From: HGM04593 sp964458275
GTDB lineage: Bacteria; Bacteroidota; Bacteroidia; Bacteroidales; Bacteroidaceae
Direction of reading: 5' to 3'
NCBI GenBank assembly: GCA_964458275.1
Contig: CAYWIE010000009.1
Location: 1-57,147, forward strand
DNA length: 57,147 nt
This document shows, piece by piece, positions 50,445 to 57,147 of this stretch. A program made the translations under genes and the position numbers. Below the pieces are notes generated by a model, which did not search any database, was not told where the DNA came from, and saw only the letters and a program-made list of their open reading frames with translations. Each line of letters begins with the position of its first letter. The stretch's first letter is position 1.

Positions 50445-52595
50445 ATGGCAAAGAAAGCAGACAAAGTATCCAACCGCATAACAAAGAAACAGCTGTTGGA
50501 ATTGTTGATAGATTTTTTCAACCACCATCAGGACGACACATTCAACACACGCGACATATTCAACGGGTTGGGAATAAAGTCAACCTCAGTAAAAGGACTC
50601 TGCATGCGTCTGCTCGACGACCTTGTATTCGACGGCTATCTTGTAGAGCCGTCGATGAATAGGTACCGTCTCGCCAATAAAAGTTCCATACTCACGGGCA
50701 CATTCAAGCGCAGCAGCGACGGCTACAATCTTGTCTATCCCGACGACGACGGCGAGCCCATAGTGATTCCCGACCACAAGACAGCACATGCCCTCAACGA
50801 CGACTATGTACGTGTAACCCTTCATGCCCACCGGCGCGGAAGAGGACGCGAAGGCGAAATCATAGAGATAATCAAACGTGCCCACGACACATTCGTAGGC
50901 ATACTGCGCGTGCAGAAGCACTACGCCTTTCTGATGACCGAAAGCCGCATAATGCACACCGACATATTCATCCCCCGCGACCAGCTGAAAGGAGGAAAAT
51001 CGGGCGACAAGGCAGTAGTCAAACTCACAGAATGGCCCGCCGAAAGCCGCAACCCCATAGGCAAAGTGATAGACGTGCTCGGTCCCACAGGCGACAACGA
51101 CACCGAGATGAACGCCATCCTTGCCGAGTTCGGTCTCCCGTACGTCTATCCCCAAGCAGTGGAAGCCGCCGCCAACAAGCTGCAGACAGAGATTACAAAA
51201 GAAGAGATTGCCCGACGCGAAGACTTCCGCGACACAACCACCTTCACAATCGACCCCGAAGATGCAAAAGACTTCGACGACGCACTGTCCGTGCGGCAGC
51301 TGTCCGACGGACTATGGGAAGTAGGAGTACACATAGCCGACGTCTCGCACTATGTAACCGAGGGCAGTGTCATCGACAAGGAAGCATTCAAACGTGCAAC
51401 CTCCATCTACCTTGTCGACCGCACCATCCCCATGCTGCCCGAAAAGCTATGCAACAACCTCTGCTCGCTGCGTCCCGACGAAGACAAGTTCACCTACTCG
51501 GTCATATTCACCATGAACGACAAGGCAGAAGTAAAAAAAGCGCGCATCGCCCGTACAATCATACGCAGCAACCGCCGATTCACCTACGAAGAGGTGCAGG
51601 AGATACTCACCGCCGGCAAAGGAGAATACAGCGAAGAGCTCAGCCTGCTCTCACGCATGGCACAGACAATGCGTGAAAAACGCTTCGCCACCGGCGCAAT
51701 AGACTTCCAGCAAGCCGAAGTACACTTCCGTCTCGACGAGAACGGCAAGCCCCTGTCCGTCTACTTCTCCGAAAGCAACGAATCGCACCAGCTCATAGAA
51801 GAATTCATGCTGCTCGCCAACCGCACCGTCGCCGAGACAATAGGCAAAAAGACAACCAACAACACCCCCAAGACATTTGTCTACCGCATACACGACCGTC
51901 CCGACCTCGAAAAGCTGGCAGTCCTCTCGCGCTTCGTCGCCAAGCTCGGCTACAAGATGCGCGGCGCCGGACGCGGCAACACAGCCGCATCGCTCAACAA
52001 CCTGTTGCGCGACATAAAAGGACAAAAAGAGCAGAACGTCATCGAGACAATCTCGCTGCGCACCATGCAAAAAGCCAAATACTCCACACAGAACATCGGA
52101 CACTTCGGCCTTGCATTCAAATACTACACCCACTTCACCTCACCCATACGCCGCTACCCCGACCTTATGGTCCACCGCCTGCTCGACCGCTACCTCACAC
52201 AAGGGTCGCGCTCGGCAAATGCAGCCAAGTTCGAAACCTTCTGCGAACATTGCTCGGCACAGGAACAGGTAGCAGCCAATGCCGAACGCGCCAGCATAAA
52301 ATACAAACAGGTAGAGTTTATGGCAGAACACATAGACGAAGAGTTCGACGCTGTGATAAGCGGAGTAACCGAGTGGGGCATATATGCCGAAATAGTCGAG
52401 AACAAATGCGAAGGAATGATACCCCTGCGCACCCTCGAAGACGACTACTACGAATACGACGAAGCCAACTACTGCCTTGTAGGACGCCGCCACCACAGGA
52501 AATACACCATCGGCGACCCGCTGCGCATACGCATAGTACGCGCCAACCTCGAACGCAAACAGCTCGACTTTGAAATCACTGAACAACAACCATGA
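50445..52595 (+). CDS. rnr: Ribonuclease R
   Basis: The product has 716 residues. It has an N-terminal winged helix (about 10-70), cold-shock domains (GRGREGEIIEIIKRA; HTDIFIPRDQLKGGKSGDK), an RNB catalytic domain with the Asp cluster TIDPEDAKDFDDALSV near 270-285, and a C-terminal S1 domain (FDAVISGVTEWGIYAEI). It is a processive 3'-5' exoribonuclease that degrades structured RNA. The 3' end overlaps the response regulator start by 4 nt, which links it to the two-component genes. Confidence 0.97.
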   Translation: MAKKADKVSNRITKKQLLELLIDFFNHHQDDTFNTRDIFNGLGIKSTSVKGLCMRLLDDLVFDGYLVEPSMNRYRLANKSSILTGTFKRSSDGYNLVYPDDDGEPIVIPDHKTAHALNDDYVRVTLHAHRRGRGREGEIIEIIKRAHDTFVGILRVQKHYAFLMTESRIMHTDIFIPRDQLKGGKSGDKAVVKLTEWPAESRNPIGKVIDVLGPTGDNDTEMNAILAEFGLPYVYPQAVEAAANKLQTEITKEEIARREDFRDTTTFTIDPEDAKDFDDALSVRQLSDGLWEVGVHIADVSHYVTEGSVIDKEAFKRATSIYLVDRTIPMLPEKLCNNLCSLRPDEDKFTYSVIFTMNDKAEVKKARIARTIIRSNRRFTYEEVQEILTAGKGEYSEELSLLSRMAQTMREKRFATGAIDFQQAEVHFRLDENGKPLSVYFSESNESHQLIEEFMLLANRTVAETIGKKTTNNTPKTFVYRIHDRPDLEKLAVLSRFVAKLGYKMRGAGRGNTAASLNNLLRDIKGQKEQNVIETISLRTMQKAKYSTQNIGHFGLAFKYYTHFTSPIRRYPDLMVHRLLDRYLTQGSRSANAAKFETFCEHCSAQEQVAANAERASIKYKQVEFMAEHIDEEFDAVISGVTEWGIYAEIVENKCEGMIPLRTLEDDYYEYDEANYCLVGRRHHRKYTIGDPLRIRIVRANLERKQLDFEITEQQP

Positions 52596-53284
52596 AAATA
52601 CTGATTATAGAAGATGACAGTTCCCTGCGCGAAATAATAAGCCGCGCCCTGCTCGACGAAGGCTACATAGTGGAAACAGCCGCAAACTACTCCGAAGCCA
52701 ATGACAAGATTGCCGGATACAGTTACGACTGCATACTGCTCGACATAATGCTGCCCGACGGCAACGGACTGCGTCTGCTCGAACACATAAAATCGCTGAA
52801 GAAACGCGACCACATAATAATCATATCCGCCCGCGATTCGCTCGACGACAAAGTAACAGGACTCGACCTCGGCGCCGACGACTATCTGGCAAAGCCCTTC
52901 TACATGGCAGAACTGCTGGCACGCATCAAAAGCATAATGCGCCGCAGCGCAGGTGCCGACGGCAACATGCTGAAAGCCGGCAATCTGAGGCTCGACCTCG
53001 CCAGCCGCAGCGTAGAGATAGAGAACAGCGATGGCGAAATCAGGAAACTGTCGCTGCTCAAAAAAGAATACGACATACTGCTATACTTCCTGCAACGCCC
53101 CAACCACATAGTCGACAAGGCACAACTTGCCGAAACAGTGTGGGGCGACTACATAGACACAGCCGACAACTTCGACTTCATCTATGCACAAGTAAAGAAC
53201 CTGCGCAAGAAGCTGGACGCAGCCGGAGCGACAGTAACCATCAAAGCCGTCTACGGATTCGGATACAAACTAACCGAGAAATAA
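52592..53284 (+). CDS. OmpR-family response regulator
   Basis: The product has 230 residues. The receiver domain has Asp8/Asp9, phospho-acceptor Asp51 (CILLDIMLPDGNG) and Lys in YLAKPFY. The C-terminal winged helix binds DNA (LLKKEYDILLYFLQRP, IYAQVKNLRKKLDAAG, IKAVYGFGYKL). The start codon overlaps the rnr stop (ATGA). The kinase gene follows after 9 nt. Confidence 0.95.
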   Translation: MKILIIEDDSSLREIISRALLDEGYIVETAANYSEANDKIAGYSYDCILLDIMLPDGNGLRLLEHIKSLKKRDHIIIISARDSLDDKVTGLDLGADDYLAKPFYMAELLARIKSIMRRSAGADGNMLKAGNLRLDLASRSVEIENSDGEIRKLSLLKKEYDILLYFLQRPNHIVDKAQLAETVWGDYIDTADNFDFIYAQVKNLRKKLDAAGATVTIKAVYGFGYKLTEK

Positions 53285-53293
53285 CCCTACGCC

Positions 53294-54562
53294 ATGAAAC
53301 TGTTCCATCGTGTAATACTGACACTCGCCATAGGGCTGCTGCCCGTAATGGCACTATGGTCGCAGCTCTTCTACTATGGAATGGTTGGCGAGATAAACGA
53401 CGAAACCGACGATGTCCTCAGCGACTACGCCCAGATGATAATGCGCCGCGCACTTGCAGGGCACCCTCTTCCGCAACCCGACAACGGCTCCAACAACAGC
53501 TACTCCATTGTGCCCGTAAGCGACGAGTATGCAAATACCGCTCCGCACATAACCTTCTACGACGAAATGGTCTACATCCCCGAAAAAGAGGAGACCGAGC
53601 CCGCCCGCGTACTGAAGACCATATACCGCGACGGCGACGGACAATACTACGAACTGCAAGTGGCAACCCCCACATTCGAGCGAAAAGACCTGCTCGAAAC
53701 AGTCGCCTACCACATCCTCGCCCTCTACGCAGTGCTCATGCTGACAATATTCCTGGCTATATCCCTTGTCTACTACCTCAATATGCGTCCCCTCTACACA
53801 CTGCTGAACAAGCTCGACGACTACCGTCCGGGCACGAAAAAGCTGAATTTCACCGACACGACGACAGTCGTAGAATTCCGCAAGCTCAACAGCACCATAC
53901 AAAAGGCAATGGAGCGCGCCGAATTCTATTTCGACCGGCAGAACAGCTTCATCGGCAACGCCTCGCACGAGCTCCAGACCCCGCTTGCCATACTCGGCGC
54001 GCGCTTGGAATGGCTGATGAACAGCGACACACTAAGCGAGGAGCAGATGACAGAGATAATAAAGATGCGACAATCCCTCTCGCGCCTTGTGCGCCTCAAC
54101 AGGACACTGCTGCTGCTGTCGAAAATAGAGAACGGCCAGTTCCCCGAAACAGCAGACGTTGACATTGCAGCCATCATACGCGAAAACATAGAGATATACT
54201 CCGAAATATATGCCGAACGGCAAATATCCTGCAAGGCAGAACTGCCGGAAAAGTCCATCGTAAGGATGAACGAATCCCTCGCCACCACACTCATAGGCAA
54301 CCTGATGAAAAACAGTTTTGTACACAACACCATCGGAGGCTGTGTAGAGGTTGTTCTCGACGGCGGTACACTCACAGTGGCAAACAGCGGAGAAGAGCCG
54401 CTCGATGCCTCGCGCATCTTCGAACGGTTCTACCATAAAGGAAACAGCGACAGCACCGGACTCGGCCTGCCGCTTGTGAGCTCAATAGCCGAAAGATACG
54501 GCATGAGCATAACATACACCTTCGAAGCAAAAAAGCACTATTTCATCGTAAGATTCAAGTAA
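53294..54562 (+). CDS. Sensor histidine kinase
   Basis: The product has 422 residues. Two membrane segments (about 7-25 and 140-162) flank a periplasmic sensor of about 115 residues. The phospho-accepting His lies in GNASHELQTPLAIL (near 225). The ATPase part has an N-box (LIGNLMKNSFVHNTIGG) and G-box (STGLGLPLVSSIAERYGM). It should phosphorylate the adjacent OmpR-type regulator. The signal is unknown. It is not obviously PorY. Its end faces the Sel1 gene across 43 nt with no clear terminator. Confidence 0.93.
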   Translation: MKLFHRVILTLAIGLLPVMALWSQLFYYGMVGEINDETDDVLSDYAQMIMRRALAGHPLPQPDNGSNNSYSIVPVSDEYANTAPHITFYDEMVYIPEKEETEPARVLKTIYRDGDGQYYELQVATPTFERKDLLETVAYHILALYAVLMLTIFLAISLVYYLNMRPLYTLLNKLDDYRPGTKKLNFTDTTTVVEFRKLNSTIQKAMERAEFYFDRQNSFIGNASHELQTPLAILGARLEWLMNSDTLSEEQMTEIIKMRQSLSRLVRLNRTLLLLSKIENGQFPETADVDIAAIIRENIEIYSEIYAERQISCKAELPEKSIVRMNESLATTLIGNLMKNSFVHNTIGGCVEVVLDGGTLTVANSGEEPLDASRIFERFYHKGNSDSTGLGLPLVSSIAERYGMSITYTFEAKKHYFIVRFK

Positions 54563-54605
54563 GCAGCCCTACTACGCGGTTACAGCGAATGGAACGACGG
54601 CAAAA

Positions 54606-56468
54606 TCATTTATAGAACTTAAGCACTTCGAATTCGTATGCCTTTGCCTTGCCAATCTCGCTGCCCTGCTCGGCGGCAAGCTTGTAGTATTTATAGGCTT
54701 TCTTGTCGTTATGCTCGGTTCCGCGTCCCTTTTCGAAACACTTGGCAACCTGTTCCTGCGCTTCCATCAAGCCATTGTTGGCGGCATGTTGCAACCACTC
54801 GAAACGCTTTTTCTTGTCCTTCTTCACATAGCGACCGTTGCCGTAGAATTCGGCAAGTTTCATCTGCGCCTGGGCATTGCGCAGTTCGGCGGCGCGGGTG
54901 TATAGCTTTATTGTCTCCGATTCGCGCAGGGCTTTTCCTTTCTTTCCTGCTATGGAGTCGTTATGCTCATACATACGTGCTACCTTGTACATTGCGTAGG
55001 GCTCTTCCTTTTCGGCGGCACGTTTGTACCACTCGATAGCCTTTTCAGGGGACTTCTCGGTTAAAATACCCTCTTCGTAGCTTTTCGCAAGCATGCTCAT
55101 CGAACGTACATATCCGCTGTCTGCTGCTGCGGTGTACCAACGGAGCGCCTGCGCATTGTTTGCCTTTGTGCCTATTCCCTGCATGTAGCAGTTGGCAAGG
55201 TTGTGCATGGCGGGGATGTTCTTGCCGTTGGCGGCGGAGCGGAACATGCGGAATGCCTTTACGTAATCCTTTTCCACGCCATCGCCGTTGGCGTAGCATA
55301 CACCGGTGTAGAACATTGCATCGGGATAGCCGAGAGTGGCTGCCTCGTGGAATTTCTCAAAGGCGCGTGCATACTCCTTTTCGCGGTAGAGGCTTCTGCC
55401 ATCGGTGGTTATTTTGAAAGCGTAGGCTATTATGGCGGGGTTGTTTATAAAGTTCTTTCCGTAACGTTTCTCAATGCCTGCTTGTTCTTCGCTTAATATG
55501 CGGTTGGTGAGATTGTTGCTTGTCCCATAAAAAGTGCTGCCACCGATGCCTTCAACGTCTATTATAGGCTTTTCTGTTATTGCGCTGTTGTACAGTTCTA
55601 CGGTCAGTTTGCCGTCATCGGCTTTCACCGATTGTACCCATGTTAACGTGCGCCGGACATCTTTTTTATCGTCGGGACGCTTGTCTTTGTAGTTTGGCGA
55701 ATAGAACTGTTTGCTTTCGTTGTAACCTTTTATAGTGGTGTAGCGGCGGGTGGAGTTTCTTCCTTTTCTTCTGAATGGGTCGGTAATTGCAGAACCTGTG
55801 TGTAATTCGGGTACAATGCCTTTGTGCTGTTTCTTGTAGGGGATAAAGCAAGCTACATAGTTCGGATGCATTGGTTTGGCAGAACCCCAACCAGCGACAA
55901 TGAAACTCCCTTCAGTAGTAAATGCAATTCCATTTATTAAAGTATTATAGAAGTTATCTGGAAAGTCGGCCTTACTAGGATCGTCAATATAAAGATGCTT
56001 TAAGAAACCATAATAGAACATCCATTCTAATCTCTTGTTATCTAACGCATTCCATTCCCCTGCAAGAATACTGCCATAGTTCTTGAATTGTTGCCGTGTG
56101 CCAATGTCGCTACGGATTACAACCTCTTCAAAGTTCATCATCTTTTCGGGATTGATGCCATGAAGATACTCCTTATCCTGACGAACAATGGAGTCTGGGT
56201 TGTATTCACCTTTTACTACTATCATTTTCACCCAATATGCCCATGGGTAGTTGTATCGTTCAAAGATAGAACGCACTACTGTTGATGCCGACACTTTTCG
56301 GGCTGCGTCATTAGTTGTAACAAGTCTCTCCTGCAACATAAGGGAGTCTATGCGACTATGAATAGCACCGGATTTCATAGCTTCGAGAATTTCGGAAACA
56401 TCTTCTCTTTCTTCGCTCCTATCTCCTACAAGGCTGCTCTCTATTATTTTTCCTTGGCATACTCCCAC
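54606..56468 (-). CDS. C-terminal part of an MG2/TonB-plug-type protein with Sel1 repeats, split by a frameshift
   Basis: About 620 residues in the frame that opens at a GTG overlapping the end of the preceding frame. Residues about 60-320 (SASTVVRSIFERYNYPWAYW, MNFEEVVIRSDIGTRQQF, DDKKDVRRTLTWVQSVKADDGK) continue the upstream protein and resemble the C-terminal part of large Bacteroidota proteins with a TonB-plug region. From about 385 on there are at least six Sel1-like repeats (for example AMFYTGVCYANGDGVEKDYVKAFRMF, AMHNLANCYMQGIGTKANNAQAL). The Sel1 tail appears to be fused to the family. The split is a one-base change in an A-run near 56455. No signal peptide belongs to this frame. Confidence 0.8.
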   Translation of the reverse strand: MGVCQGKIIESSLVGDRSEEREDVSEILEAMKSGAIHSRIDSLMLQERLVTTNDAARKVSASTVVRSIFERYNYPWAYWVKMIVVKGEYNPDSIVRQDKEYLHGINPEKMMNFEEVVIRSDIGTRQQFKNYGSILAGEWNALDNKRLEWMFYYGFLKHLYIDDPSKADFPDNFYNTLINGIAFTTEGSFIVAGWGSAKPMHPNYVACFIPYKKQHKGIVPELHTGSAITDPFRRKGRNSTRRYTTIKGYNESKQFYSPNYKDKRPDDKKDVRRTLTWVQSVKADDGKLTVELYNSAITEKPIIDVEGIGGSTFYGTSNNLTNRILSEEQAGIEKRYGKNFINNPAIIAYAFKITTDGRSLYREKEYARAFEKFHEAATLGYPDAMFYTGVCYANGDGVEKDYVKAFRMFRSAANGKNIPAMHNLANCYMQGIGTKANNAQALRWYTAAADSGYVRSMSMLAKSYEEGILTEKSPEKAIEWYKRAAEKEEPYAMYKVARMYEHNDSIAGKKGKALRESETIKLYTRAAELRNAQAQMKLAEFYGNGRYVKKDKKKRFEWLQHAANNGLMEAQEQVAKCFEKGRGTEHNDKKAYKYYKLAAEQGSEIGKAKAYEFEVLKFYK

Positions 56469-57147
56469 TCGTCAAGGAAATTGAAGCGCACTTCACTAAG
56501 TGGTGGACGCTCGTAACGTGATTTTTTCTTCTTGCCCTTGATGTCTACTTCTGTGAGCATGAATTCATAGTCGGAGATTTTAACGATTGAAGTGTCGCGC
56601 TTTTCGTCCTTTATGGGCATGCCTGTATTGCGCTGCCAATAGTTATATTGTGCAAACGGCGGAGAGAAGAACTTGTTTATGGAGAAGACGTATGTAGAAT
56701 CCATCTGCTGGTTCATGCTGAGTTCGGGGGTTAAAAGCGCTCCCCTCGTGCCTGCAAATTCCTCTGTCTCTATTTTGAAAGAACCATCCTCGTCGCTTGC
56801 AAACTGGTATTGGTGGATGATGCTGTCGTCGTAGGATATTTCGAATTTTATGTTGCTGTTCCTTTGAGGGGTTAAGAAATATCTGCCAAGTTCGCCGAAT
56901 TTGGTACTTTTAGTCTGCTTGTAAAATTTTCCCTGTATACCTATGCCTGTCTCTTTCTGTTGCTTGAGCGACACATGCTTGGTAGTAAGTTTGTCCCAGT
57001 CGTAGGATGTCCATCCGCGTGTAAGCATCAAAAGGTCGAGTTGTTGCATACGCTCGCTATTAGAGGAATCGAAGTATTGCGCTGCATCGGGAATATAGCC
57101 TTTAATCTCTGAGCCTAACAGCATGTGGGTATACATATTGTGGGTGT
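56444..57147 (-). CDS. MG2/TonB-plug-type protein, middle part, cut by the window edge and frameshifted
   Basis: The frame is open at the right edge, so the N-terminal part lies outside. Visible signatures: NMYTHMLLGSEIKGYIPDAAQYF, LLMLTRGWTSYDWDKL and MLTEVDIKGKKKKSRYERPP, which resemble large envelope proteins of Bacteroidota with carboxypeptidase-like and TonB-plug domains. The frame ends LDEWEYAKEK with TAA TAG at once, and the protein resumes in the next frame. Adding one A to the run of five makes ...EYAKEKIIESSLVGD continuous. It is probably one gene of which 54606-56468 is the rest; function uncertain. Confidence 0.7.
   Translation of the reverse strand, partial: THNMYTHMLLGSEIKGYIPDAAQYFDSSNSERMQQLDLLMLTRGWTSYDWDKLTTKHVSLKQQKETGIGIQGKFYKQTKSTKFGELGRYFLTPQRNSNIKFEISYDDSIIHQYQFASDEDGSFKIETEEFAGTRGALLTPELSMNQQMDSTYVFSINKFFSPPFAQYNYWQRNTGMPIKDEKRDTSIVKISDYEFMLTEVDIKGKKKKSRYERPPLSEVRFNFLDEWEYAKEK

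Noticed and set aside
52592..54562. Two-component pair as the PorX/PorY system
   Set aside because: The regulator is a plain OmpR type with a DNA-binding domain; PorX is encoded separately at 8783-10330, and nothing marks this kinase as PorY.
56444..56468. Programmed -1 ribosomal frameshift at GGAAAAATAATAG
   Set aside because: The P-site codon GAA would have to re-pair on GGA, a poor slip, and no stem-loop stimulator is evident. A one-base change in the A-run explains the split more simply.
1..57147. CRISPR array, prophage or complete insertion sequence
   Set aside because: No regularly spaced repeats, phage structural genes or transposase genes were seen on either strand.

Overview
The window is a gene-dense chromosomal stretch of a member of the Bacteroidales (Bacteroidota). 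Three things point there: promoters of the TTTG-N19-21-TAnnTTTG type in front of many genes; group-typical gene sets (sprE/porW-porX, gldH, DUF4290, and a purH-mreBCD-mrdA-rodA / gldH-ricT-holB neighbourhood); and host-glycan hydrolases of gut type (GH110, GH97). The genus cannot be fixed from sequence alone; a gut commensal is likely.

Layout. 1-4275: an unexplained left edge, tRNA-Pro(GGG), then a minus-strand run of a C26-M19 peptidase fusion, an Lrp/AsnC regulator and two FKBP prolyl isomerases. 4498-12987 (plus): a small Cys/His membrane protein, an ABC-3 metal permease, the TPR lipoprotein SprE/PorW, the response regulator-PglZ protein PorX, TsaE, an unknown 110-residue protein and a YgiQ radical SAM enzyme. 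13000-14940: an AT-rich, horizontally acquired restriction-modification pair in which both genes are frameshifted; the endonuclease break lies in an 8-bp tandem repeat. 15010-24267 (minus): nine closely packed genes (tsaB, DUF4290, murA, rimM, LytM-like, dxr, rseP, serpin, alkaline phosphatase) ending at a perfect hairpin. 24498-27279 (plus): yicC-gmk-nadD-MORN. 27304-33476 (plus): a hydrolase cluster (GH110, GH97, two SGNH esterases), followed by the C-terminal scrap of a helicase/ATPase-like regulator. 33815-35660 (minus): flavodiiron protein and nitroreductase lipoprotein, driven by a promoter enclosed in an 18-bp inverted repeat. 36080-43310 (plus): purH and the rod-shape elongasome operon, overlapping tail to tail with the minus-strand metF-holB-ricT-gldH operon. 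47212-50316 (plus): argS, rnhA and a truncated LTA-synthase-type membrane protein. 50445-54562 (plus): rnr and a two-component system. The right edge is the C-terminal half of a large MG2/TonB-plug-type protein fused to Sel1 repeats, split by a one-base frameshift.

Functionally most of the window is housekeeping: envelope growth (murA, rseP, mreBCD, mrdA, rodA), t6A tRNA modification (tsaE, tsaB), nucleotide, NAD and one-carbon metabolism (purH, gmk, nadD, metF) and RNA decay (yicC, rnr, rnhA). The accessory parts are the decayed R-M island, the glycan hydrolase cluster, the lipoprotein serpin, and several gene remnants. The most interesting signals are the possible invertible promoter at 35675-35749, the octamer repeat in the endonuclease gene, the degenerate LytM protein, and the conserved CCGxHxxCEK protein next to a lone metal permease.
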